The position numbers and the translations under genes were made by a program. A stretch of DNA of 56,231 bases from Prevotellaceae bacterium UBA2744 (GTDB lineage Bacteria > Bacteroidota > Bacteroidia > Bacteroidales > Bacteroidaceae), in the NCBI GenBank assembly GCA_002353575.1, contig DEJQ01000024.1, forward strand, positions 1 to 56,231, written 5' to 3'. Shown one piece after another: positions 33,718-40,929 of this stretch. The notes beneath the pieces were generated by a model. The model worked only from the letters and a program-made list of their open reading frames with translations. It searched no databases and was not told the origin of the DNA. Positions within the stretch are counted from its first letter, which is position 1. Each line of letters starts with the position of its first letter.

Positions 33718-34199
33718 CCATAAAGTTTGAGACCATATCTAAGACTGAAAAAGGTGTTGTGGGAAGTATACACTTCTCCCACCTTATTTTTGTTCCTGGA
33801 TTAAACAAGCATTGAACGAGCATTGAACGAGCACTGAACGAACACTGAACGAACAGTGTACTTGAGCTATACAGAAGCAGAAGCCGAATCGGAAGAACAT
33901 TGCAAAGGTAAGTGTAGAATAGAGGAGAATTGCAAAAAGTGTACAAATCAGGCATTTTTTTAACATTTTAAGAGTAATTTTCTCCACTGAAGTCGGGGAA
34001 AAATGCAGGGGATTTATTTTTTGTAAAATTTACGTTTTGAGATATTCTGTACGAATTTATTATCGTCTTAGCACCTGAAAATCGCAATTTTTTTCGTGAA
34101 AATCGTCATGATTTTGCAGCAGAGAGCACATTTGCTAACCTCAGATTGCAATGTGCAGCTGTTGAGTTAAACGTTAAATGGCGGGCGTTTTGCAGAAAA
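33718..34199. other. Gene-free stretch with tandem repeats and a hairpin
   Basis: I see no convincing gene. It holds an imperfect hairpin at 33759-33782 (GTGGGAAGT against ACTTCTCCCAC, bulge of two) with T-rich flanks on either side, the 11-bp tandem repeats at 33809-33858 and AT-rich DNA up to the thiD stop. Short open frames here show no domain resemblance. It probably holds the lost 5' part of the adjacent secreted-protein gene in decayed form. Confidence 0.5.
33809..33858. repeat. 11-bp tandem repeat (GCATTGAACGA)
   Basis: Units GCATTGAACGA (33809-33819), GCATTGAACGA (33820-33830), GCACTGAACGA (33831-33841) and ACACTGAACGA (33842-33852), then a partial copy to 33858. No spacer sequence separates units, so it is not a CRISPR. 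Confidence 0.85.
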
Positions 34200-34988
34200 C
34201 TAAAACCAGAGCGGACCGTTGCCTTTGCCGATATGGAGTGTAGAACCGCGACGGATGGCATCGGTGATGAGCTGTTTAGCCGTTTCCACGGCGTTGGCAA
34301 GGGACTGGCCCTGGGCAAGGGCTGTGGCGATGGCCGAAGAGAGGGTACAGCCGGTACCGTGAAGGTTTGAAGTAATAATTCTGGGAGTGGTGTATGTGTG
34401 GTGCCGACCTTCCTGTGTGAAGAGGTGGTCGGTCATGTCGCTTGTGTCGGCATGACCGCCTTTCAGCAGGAAGGCTGCCTGATAGCGGGAGGTAAGCTGT
34501 GTGCCTGCTTCGATGATGCTGTCGGCAGAGGTGAGGCTGAGGCCGGTGAGAGCTTCTGCTTCCGGCAGGTTCGGAGTGATGAGTGTGCAGAGAGGGAAGA
34601 GATGGGCTGCGACATATTCGATGCAGTCGGGCTGCATGAGCGGAGTACCACTGGTGGAGATCATCACGGGGTCGTAAACGACAGAGATAGGATTCGTCTC
34701 AAGGTAGGGATGCAGGATGGTGATGATTGCCTTTGCTGCAGCCTTGGTCGGAATCTGACCTATCTTGACGGCACGTATGTCGAGATCGTCGAGGAGGGAC
34801 TGTAGTTGTGAACTGACTACTTCGGGCGGCACGGGCATGACTCCCTGCACGCCCCGGGTGTTCTGCGTGGTGAGGGCTGTGATGACGGTGGCACCATAAC
34901 TGCCCATGTGGGTGATGGTCTTGAGGTCTTGTTGTATGCCTGCCCCTGCTGAGGGGTCGCTGCCTGCTATGCTAAGTACTGTTTCCAT
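34200..34988 (-). CDS. thiD: Hydroxymethylpyrimidine/phosphomethylpyrimidine kinase
   Basis: 262 residues of the ribokinase-like ThiD family: VLSIAGSDPSAGAGIQQDLK at the start, YGATVITALTTQNTRGVQ, VYDPVMISTSGTPL and LHGTGCTLSSAIATALAQG (the anion hole and catalytic Asp region, GTGCTLS). It phosphorylates HMP to HMP-PP for thiamine. It is the last gene of the thi operon, and its start overlaps the end of thiE2 by 22 bases. The minus-strand region after its stop has no clear terminator. Confidence 0.95.
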   Translation of the reverse strand: METVLSIAGSDPSAGAGIQQDLKTITHMGSYGATVITALTTQNTRGVQGVMPVPPEVVSSQLQSLLDDLDIRAVKIGQIPTKAAAKAIITILHPYLETNPISVVYDPVMISTSGTPLMQPDCIEYVAAHLFPLCTLITPNLPEAEALTGLSLTSADSIIEAGTQLTSRYQAAFLLKGGHADTSDMTDHLFTQEGRHHTYTTPRIITSNLHGTGCTLSSAIATALAQGQSLANAVETAKQLITDAIRRGSTLHIGKGNGPLWF

Positions 34989-35515
34989 GCGTCGCCGAGG
35001 ATCATGGCTCCTCCGAAGCCCATTTGTTGTATTTCTTTCAGTTTGTCGAAGGTGACTCCACCCAATGCCATCACGCGCCGGTCGATGATGCCTTGTCCGT
35101 GTGCCTGAAGCAGCTGCTCGCGTGTGAAGGCAGACCGATACCCCTGTTTGGATATGCTGTCGAAGACAGGCGACAGACTCATGTATGCGAAGGGCTCACG
35201 GCGCCGTTCCGCCAGTTCGCCTATGCTGTGGCACGAGATGCTCACCGCTCCCTGCCACCCTGCAGGCGGCTGTGGATTACGACTGTTCAGATGAACTCCG
35301 TGCAGGTGATACTGCTGTGCCAGTGAGTGGTGGTCGTGGAGCACCAGCCGGTCGTAGTAGTGCGAGGGTATCTGCCCGATGAGTCTTTGCACTGCCAGCC
35401 GGTCGGCCTGTGGCTTGCGTATGTGGATGAGGTCTATGTCGCCACGCTCCAGATAGCCGACTATGGCTCTTGATTCTTCAGGGAAGAATGTAGGCAGGGT
35501 AATGAGGATGGTCAT
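34967..35515 (-). CDS. Second thiamine phosphate synthase-like protein (TenI/ThiE paralogue)
   Basis: 182 residues from ATG 35513-35515, where the preceding gene's stop (35512) overlaps by 4 bases. It keeps the TIM-barrel ThiE layout: DLIHIRKPQ, RLVLHDHHSLAQQ, LHGVHLNSRN, VSISCHSIGEL, FAYMSLSPVFDSISK and ALGGVTFDKLKEIQQMGFGGAMILGD. Several canonical ThiE residues differ (RLVLHDH where ThiE has an IND-type motif; HLNSR for HLGQ), so it may be TenI, a thiazole tautomerase, rather than the synthase. It sits between thiH and thiD, so a role in the thiazole branch is likely. Confidence 0.82.
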   Translation of the reverse strand: MTILITLPTFFPEESRAIVGYLERGDIDLIHIRKPQADRLAVQRLIGQIPSHYYDRLVLHDHHSLAQQYHLHGVHLNSRNPQPPAGWQGAVSISCHSIGELAERRREPFAYMSLSPVFDSISKQGYRSAFTREQLLQAHGQGIIDRRVMALGGVTFDKLKEIQQMGFGGAMILGDAWKQYLA

Positions 35516-36654
35516 GATGGTCGCTTTATGCACCCGAAGAGGTCGAACGAGGCATCCCAGTCTTTCCATACAGGTTCGCGTCCGAGTTCCTTGAGTCGCT
35601 GGTTGATGGTCTTGGCAGTACGCTCGTCGCTGACGGTGAACTGCTCGAGAGCCTGTGGATAGGTGTGGTAGCCGCCCGGATTGACCTTGCTCTCTGCCGA
35701 CATTGTAGTGACACCGAGGGTGCACATGTTGTCGCGGATGTAGGCAGGTTCGCGGGTAGAGTAGGAGATATCTACATCGTGGTCGAAGATACGCATGGCG
35801 AAGGTGGCCTGCGCCAGTTCGCGGTCGGTCATGAAGCAGTTGGGCCGGAACCCTTCGTTCTGTGCCGGTCGCATACGGGGAAAGTTGACGGAGTACTTCG
35901 TGCGCCAGTAGTGCTTCTGCAGGTAGCGCAGGTGGTATGCCATCATGGTCACGTCGGTGCGCCATTCCTTTTCGAGTCCTATGAGTACTCCCATACCGAT
36001 GGAGTGGACGCCTGCCTGACCCATGCGGTCGAAGGCGTCGCAGCGCCATTCGAATTTACTCTTCATGCCGCGAGGGTGGTAGAGTTGGTAGTGGTCGCGG
36101 TTGTAGGTCTCCTGAAAGCAGATGACCCCGTTGAGGCCGTGACGGGTCAGTTCGTGGTAGTCTTCTGCTGAGAGCGGCATCACTTCAATCTTTATGTTTG
36201 AGAAGTATTTCTTGGCTATGTCGATGGCCTTGGCAAGATAGGGTACACCTGCCTTCGCCGGATTCTCACCTGTCACAAGCAGGATGTTCTCGAACGGAGC
36301 CAGTCGTTTAATGGCTTTATATTCATCTTCTATCTGCTCGGGTGTGAGGATGGTGCGTGCCATGGGGTTTTCGCGGTGGAATCCGCAATAGACACACGAG
36401 TTGGAACAGGAATTGGTGATGTAGAGCGGAATGAACATGGAGATGGTGCGCCCGAAGCGTTCTTCGGTGTATTTGCGTGAGAGATGCGCCATAGTCTCGA
36501 GATAGGGTTCGGCTGCCGGCGAGAGGAGCGCCATGAAGTCATCTACGTCGCAGTGGCTCTTTGCCAAGGCACGGCGTACGTCATTGTCGGTCATGGAAGC
36601 TATGCGCTCGGTAGTTTCCTGCCAACTGATATTTTTAAGTTCGTCTGAAAACAT
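35512..36654 (-). CDS. thiH: 2-iminoacetate synthase, radical SAM
   Basis: 380 residues. The radical SAM cluster motif is CSNSCVYCGF (Cys83, Cys87, Cys90), followed by the partial TIM barrel and an end with PRMRPAQNEGF, VDISYSTREPAYIRDN and STREP, typical of ThiH. It cleaves tyrosine to dehydroglycine, the nitrogen source for the thiazole ring in anaerobes. That agrees with an anaerobic lifestyle and with the absence of thiO here. It follows thiF by 27 bases and overlaps thiE2 by 4. Confidence 0.95.
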   Translation of the reverse strand: MFSDELKNISWQETTERIASMTDNDVRRALAKSHCDVDDFMALLSPAAEPYLETMAHLSRKYTEERFGRTISMFIPLYITNSCSNSCVYCGFHRENPMARTILTPEQIEDEYKAIKRLAPFENILLVTGENPAKAGVPYLAKAIDIAKKYFSNIKIEVMPLSAEDYHELTRHGLNGVICFQETYNRDHYQLYHPRGMKSKFEWRCDAFDRMGQAGVHSIGMGVLIGLEKEWRTDVTMMAYHLRYLQKHYWRTKYSVNFPRMRPAQNEGFRPNCFMTDRELAQATFAMRIFDHDVDISYSTREPAYIRDNMCTLGVTTMSAESKVNPGGYHTYPQALEQFTVSDERTAKTINQRLKELGREPVWKDWDASFDLFGCIKRPS

Positions 36655-36681
36655 GATTATATTCTTTTTTTATTCAAGTGG

Positions 36682-37386
36682 TCAAAGGTCGATGGTGAAA
36701 GAGAAAAGTGTTGTGAGATCTATGGTGAAGAGACGGTCGATGAGTGGATTGCCATAACCGCAAATCAACTGAATGACCTGGCTGGCCTGAATGCTGCCTA
36801 TGACACCGGGGGTAGTGCCCACGACCGATTTGTCGGGATTGGGTGTGTCGCCGTTCACTCCCATTGCATTCATCAGGGTGCGATAAGTGGCTTTGCCCTT
36901 GCAGAGTACGGCTACCTGACCCTCCAGTGCACGTATGGCACCATAGACGAAGGGCTTGCACAGACGTTCACAGGTGTCGCTGATGAGTAGACGGGTAGAG
37001 AAGTTGTCGGTGCCGTCAACCACGATGTCGTACCCCGAGATGATATCCTCTGCATTGTCGGCGGTCAGCATATAGGGATAGGACTCGATGCACACATCGC
37101 TATTGAGCGAATGGAGTCTGCGGGCTGCACATTCCGTCTTCTGCCTACCCACCTCGTCTTCTGTGTAGAGCACCTGACGTTGCAGGTTGCTGATGCTGAC
37201 GGTGTCGCCATCGATGATGCCGAGCGTGCCCACACCTGCTGCCGTGAGGTAGAGGGCAACAGGACTGCCCAGTCCGCCTGCACCGACGAGCAGTACTCGC
37301 GACTGCAGCAGTCGCTCTTGCCCCTCGATGCCTATGCCGCCGAGGATGATGTGGCGGTCGTAGCGTTGCAGTTGTGCTTCGGTCAT
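36682..37386 (-). CDS. thiF: ThiF-family adenylyltransferase lacking zinc cysteines
   Basis: 234 residues, E1-like fold: YDRHIILGGIGIEGQ, nucleotide-binding GAGGLG (35-40), IDGDTVSISNLQRQVLY and VVDGTDNFSTRLLISD. In operon context it adenylates the ThiS C-terminus. Zinc ligands in E. coli ThiF are two CxxC pairs; here the first reads TYRT (167-170) and no second pair exists. The position of the acyl-persulfide Cys (Cys184) is also not cysteine (NPDKSVVG). It may use another persulfide route for sulfur. It overlaps thiC by 4 bases. Confidence 0.9.
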   Translation of the reverse strand: MTEAQLQRYDRHIILGGIGIEGQERLLQSRVLLVGAGGLGSPVALYLTAAGVGTLGIIDGDTVSISNLQRQVLYTEDEVGRQKTECAARRLHSLNSDVCIESYPYMLTADNAEDIISGYDIVVDGTDNFSTRLLISDTCERLCKPFVYGAIRALEGQVAVLCKGKATYRTLMNAMGVNGDTPNPDKSVVGTTPGVIGSIQASQVIQLICGYGNPLIDRLFTIDLTTLFSFTIDL

Positions 37387-39074
37387 TTCAGTTTTCTGAG
37401 GTCGTGGGTCAGCTTGGCTGCGCAGAAGTTAGGACCGCACATGGTGCAGTATTCGCCGTCGGTATGTCCTGCCTCTTCAAAATACTTGAGTGCGAGTTCG
37501 GGGTCGAGGGCGAGGTGGAACTGGTCGCGCCAGCGGAAGTCGAAGCGTGCCTTGGAGAGTGCATTGTCACGAATGACAGCACCGGGATGTCCCTTGGCAA
37601 GGTCGGCGGCATGGGCTGCTATCTTGTAGGTGACTACTCCCGTACGCACGTCTTCACGGTTGGGCAGGGCGAGGTGTTCCTTAGGAGTGACGTAGCAGAG
37701 CATTGCCGTACCGAGCCATGCTATCTGTGCTCCGCCGATGGCGCTGGTGATGTGGTCGTAGCCCGGTGCGATGTCTGTAACGATCGGACCGAGAGTATAG
37801 AATGGAGCTTCGTGGCAATGGGAAATCTGGCGTTCCATATTCTCGCGTATCTTCTGCATGGGTACATGACCGGGACCCTCGATGAAAGCCTGCACGTTCT
37901 TGTCCCAGGCGCGGGTGACGAGTTCGCCCATAGTGTCGAGTTCGGCAAACTGTGCAGCGTCGTTGGCATCAGCGATGCAACCGGGACGAAGGCCGTCGCC
38001 GAGTGAGAGGGCTACGTCGTACTGAGCCACTATATCACATATCTCGTCGAAGTGTTCGTAGAGGAAACTCTCACGGTCGTGAAGCAGGCACCACTTGCTC
38101 ATGATACTGCCGCCGCGGCTTACTATGCCGCAGAGACGGCTGTCGGCAAGGTGTACGTTCTGACGACGTATGCCGGCATGGATGGTGAAGTAGTCAACTC
38201 CCTGTTCACACTGTTCGATGAGGGTGTCCTTATATATCTCCCACGAGAGGTCTTCCACCTTGCCATCCACCTTCTCGAGAGCTTGGTAGATAGGTACTGT
38301 GCCTATGGGAACGGGACAGTTGCGCACAATCCATTCGCGTGTTTCGTGGATGTTGGCACCGGTGGAGAGGTCCATCAGGGTGTCGCCTCCCCATTTGCAC
38401 GACCATACTGCCTTATCTACTTCTTCTTCGATAGACGATGTGGTGGCAGAGTTGCCTATGTTGGTGTTTATCTTCACTGCGAAGTTTCGGCCGATAATCA
38501 TCGGCTCGCTTTCGGGGTGGTTGATGTTGGCTGGCAGAACGGCACGTCCCTCGGCAATCTCCTTGCGTACAAATTCGGGGGTGATGTGCGACTGAATACC
38601 CAGTTCGGCGCAGTTCATATTTTCGCGGATGGCTACATACTCCATCTCTGGAGTGATGATGCCTGTCTTTGCGTATGCCATCTGGGTGATAGACTTGCCT
38701 GCCTTGGCACGGCGGGGCAGCTGGATGTGCTCGAAACGAAGGGAGTCGAGCGAATGGTCGGCAAGACGCTGACGACCATATTCAGAACTGACTTCAGAGA
38801 GCTGTTCGGTGTCGCCGCGACTCTCAATCCATCCTTGGCGCAGGCGCGGAAGTCCTTTCTTCAGATCCACCTTGATGGCAGGGTCGGAGAACGGACCGCT
38901 GGTGTCGTAGATATATACTGGAGCATTCTGCTCTATGTGGGTTTTGCCGTCGGCATCTTTAGTCACTGTCGGGGTGAGGTTCACCTTTGTCATGCCTACT
39001 CGGATGTCGGGGAAGAGTTGTCCCTGCATGTAGGCTTTTTCGCGTTTCGCGTATGCTTTGTTGTCGTTGGGCAT
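37383..39074 (-). CDS. thiC: Phosphomethylpyrimidine synthase
   Basis: 563 residues, a normal length for ThiC. It has an N-terminal region with GPFSDP, the central INTNIGNS, and the C-terminal cluster motif CTMCGPNFC, which holds the [4Fe-4S] cluster of this noncanonical radical SAM enzyme. It rearranges AIR to HMP-P, the pyrimidine part of thiamine. It is the fourth gene after the TPP riboswitch and overlaps thiF by 4 bases. Confidence 0.97.
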   Translation of the reverse strand: MPNDNKAYAKREKAYMQGQLFPDIRVGMTKVNLTPTVTKDADGKTHIEQNAPVYIYDTSGPFSDPAIKVDLKKGLPRLRQGWIESRGDTEQLSEVSSEYGRQRLADHSLDSLRFEHIQLPRRAKAGKSITQMAYAKTGIITPEMEYVAIRENMNCAELGIQSHITPEFVRKEIAEGRAVLPANINHPESEPMIIGRNFAVKINTNIGNSATTSSIEEEVDKAVWSCKWGGDTLMDLSTGANIHETREWIVRNCPVPIGTVPIYQALEKVDGKVEDLSWEIYKDTLIEQCEQGVDYFTIHAGIRRQNVHLADSRLCGIVSRGGSIMSKWCLLHDRESFLYEHFDEICDIVAQYDVALSLGDGLRPGCIADANDAAQFAELDTMGELVTRAWDKNVQAFIEGPGHVPMQKIRENMERQISHCHEAPFYTLGPIVTDIAPGYDHITSAIGGAQIAWLGTAMLCYVTPKEHLALPNREDVRTGVVTYKIAAHAADLAKGHPGAVIRDNALSKARFDFRWRDQFHLALDPELALKYFEEAGHTDGEYCTMCGPNFCAAKLTHDLRKLK

Positions 39075-39108
39075 TTTGAGTTAAAAGTGAATGGTTAAAA
39101 GTGAGGGG

Positions 39109-39879
39109 CTAATTAAGGAATGCTGTGAGTGGGCTGGATGCTTCGGCACTGTCGCTGATGGCACCGAGTCCGGCTTCGTAAGCCTGGCGACCGGCAATGA
39201 CTGCCTGGCGGAAGGCATCAGCCATCTGTATCGGGTCGCCGGCTACGGCGATGGCTGTGTTGACGAGGCAGCAGTCGGCACCCATCTCCATGGCTTCAGC
39301 TGCATGGCTGGGAGCTCCTATGCCTGCATCGACAACTACAGGAATGGTCGATTGTTCGATGATAATCTGCAGGAAGTCCTTCATGCGCAGACCCTTGTTT
39401 GTGCCGATAGGTGCGGCAAGTGGCATGACGGTGGCAGCACCGGCTTCTTCAAGATGTTTGCAGAGGGTAGGGTCGGCCTGGCAATAGGGAAGAACGACGA
39501 ATCCGAGTTTTACGAGTTGCTCGGTTGCCTTCAGAGTCTCGACTGAGTCGGGCAGGAGGTAACGGGGGTCGGGATGGATTTCGAGTTTGAGCCAGTTGGT
39601 GCCGAATGCCTCGCGTGCCATCTGCGCTGCAAAGACAGCCTCTTCGGCATTGCGCACACCTGATGTGTTGGGGAGCAGCTGAATATTGCTGTACTGGGTG
39701 ATGTGGGTGAGCAGATCGTCTTGCTTGTCATCGAGCTCGATTCGTTTCATTGCCACTGTGACCATCTCTGTGCCTGATGCTTCGATGGCCTTTGCCATGA
39801 GTTGGTTGTTACTGAATTTTCCTGTGCCCAGGAAGAGACGCGAATTGAACTCACGTCCTGCAATTATAAGTTTTTTCAT
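39109..39879 (-). CDS. thiG: Thiazole synthase
   Basis: 256 residues: FNSRLFLGTGKFSN, VTVAMKRIELDDK with the DXP-binding lysine, ILPNTSGVRNAEEAVF-like LLPNTSGVRNAEEA, VLPYCQADPTLCK, and PVVVDAGIGAPSHAAEAMEMGADCCLVNTAIA. It joins DXP, dehydroglycine and ThiS thiocarboxylate into the thiazole phosphate. DXP comes from the MEP pathway, of which Dxr is encoded in this window. It overlaps thiE by 4 bases. Confidence 0.97.
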   Translation of the reverse strand: MKKLIIAGREFNSRLFLGTGKFSNNQLMAKAIEASGTEMVTVAMKRIELDDKQDDLLTHITQYSNIQLLPNTSGVRNAEEAVFAAQMAREAFGTNWLKLEIHPDPRYLLPDSVETLKATEQLVKLGFVVLPYCQADPTLCKHLEEAGAATVMPLAAPIGTNKGLRMKDFLQIIIEQSTIPVVVDAGIGAPSHAAEAMEMGADCCLVNTAIAVAGDPIQMADAFRQAVIAGRQAYEAGLGAISDSAEASSPLTAFLN

Positions 39880-40493
39880 TGTCCTGTTATGTTGATTATA
39901 CGTTTCATTTCTGCTATAGGGTCGGAGGCGTGGAGCACAGCTCCGCTGAGGGCGATGCCGGTGACTCCTGTCTGCATGATGGAGCTGATGTCGGTTGCTG
40001 TGATGCCGCCGATGGCTACGATGGGTATGCGAATGCCGGCTGCCTGCATCTGACTGACTATGTCGCGATAGCCGTCTATACCGAGGATGGGCGAGAGCTT
40101 CTGTTTCGTGGTCGTGAAGCGGAATGGTCCACAGCCTATGTAGTTTGCACCGGCTTCATAATGAGCTTTTACGTCGGCGAAGGTGTTGGCAGTGCCACCG
40201 ATGATGGCAGAGTCGCCCAAGATAGTGCGGGCCTGGGAGATGGGCATGTCGTTCCTGCCCAGATGAACTCCGTCGGCTTGCAGTTCGCGAACGAGTTCTA
40301 CGCGGTCGTCGATGATGAATGTAGCACCAGCCTCGCGACACATCTGCTTGGCTTGAATGGCTATCGGACGAACTTCGTCGTCACTGACATCCTTCATGCG
40401 AAGCTGAATCCAGCGGCAGCCACCTGCGAGTGCCATGCGTATGGAATCGAGGTAGTTGTAGTGCTCAGTGTAATGGGAAATAAATTGTAGCAT
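39876..40493 (-). CDS. thiE: Thiamine phosphate synthase
   Basis: 205 residues, TIM barrel with canonical ThiE residues: GCRWIQLRMKD, ATFIIDDRVELVRELQADGVHLGRNDMPI, IIGGTANTF, YIGCGPFRFTTTKQ and PIVAIGGITATDISSIMQTGVTGIALSGAV. It couples HMP-PP with thiazole phosphate. Unlike its paralogue thiE2 it keeps the DGVHLG and IGGT motifs. It starts 30 bases after thiS and overlaps thiG by 4. Confidence 0.95.
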   Translation of the reverse strand: MLQFISHYTEHYNYLDSIRMALAGGCRWIQLRMKDVSDDEVRPIAIQAKQMCREAGATFIIDDRVELVRELQADGVHLGRNDMPISQARTILGDSAIIGGTANTFADVKAHYEAGANYIGCGPFRFTTTKQKLSPILGIDGYRDIVSQMQAAGIRIPIVAIGGITATDISSIMQTGVTGIALSGAVLHASDPIAEMKRIINITGQ

Positions 40494-40523
40494 CTCTGTC
40501 GTGTTTGTGTGTGTGGATAAAGA

Positions 40524-40721
40524 CTATCCGCCACAGGCTGCTTTGATGATAACTACATGAGCACCCTGACTGAGGGTGTGACTGCTCCACTCATCTCGTG
40601 GAACCATCTGATTCTCTACTGCTACGGCAACTCCCTTTGAGGGAAGAGAGAGCTCTTCAGCCAACTGCTGCAGAGTCTGTGCTGCAGTGTCCGTAAGTGT
40701 GTTGTTGATAGATATTTGCAT
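40524..40721 (-). CDS. thiS: Sulfur carrier protein ThiS
   Basis: 65 residues with a ubiquitin-like fold and the required C-terminal Gly-Gly (IIKAACGG), which is adenylated and then thiocarboxylated. LPSKGVAVAVENQMVPRDEW is the typical loop. It is the first gene of the thi operon, about 70 bases downstream of the TPP riboswitch, so its translation or transcription is the probable control point. Confidence 0.94.
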   Translation of the reverse strand: MQISINNTLTDTAAQTLQQLAEELSLPSKGVAVAVENQMVPRDEWSSHTLSQGAHVVIIKAACGG

Positions 40722-40792
40722 AAAAAACTCGAATAACTGTGTGTGTTGGTTACTCGAGGTATAATCTGCTATGAAACGAATAGGCTTGTTCT

Positions 40793-40875
40793 GCTCCCTA
40801 CGGCGGCATTACCCGCACAGGTTCAATGGGTATAATCTCAGCTTCAGCCTTCAGGCTTCAGCACCCCGAGTACGT
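40793..40875 (-). promoter_or_regulatory. TPP riboswitch (THI element)
   Basis: On the minus strand this reads CTCGGGGTGC, then GCTGAGATTATACCC, GAACCTGTGCGGGTAATGCC and CGTAGGGAGC, the conserved THI-box segments in the right order and spacing. It lies between the promoter and thiS and should shut the operon when thiamine diphosphate is abundant. Confidence 0.95.
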
Positions 40876-40884
40876 TTACGGGTG

Positions 40885-40916
40885 CGAAGGTACGAAGAAT
40901 AGAACTAAAAAACAAA
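40885..40916 (-). promoter_or_regulatory. Promoter of the thiamine operon
   Basis: On the minus strand TTTG (40913-40916), a 20-base spacer and TACCTTCG (40885-40892), one base off TAnnTTTG. Transcription would begin just before the riboswitch. Confidence 0.6.
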
Positions 40917-40929
40917 TATTTTTGATTTT

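Noticed and set aside
33809..33858. Repeats as a CRISPR array
   Set aside because: Units are 11 bp with no spacers and no cas genes are near.
34967..36049. 360-codon frame suggesting a longer protein that includes thiE2
   Set aside because: The upstream part is a shadow of thiH; only the last 182 codons, starting ATG 35513-35515, match the ThiE/TenI family.
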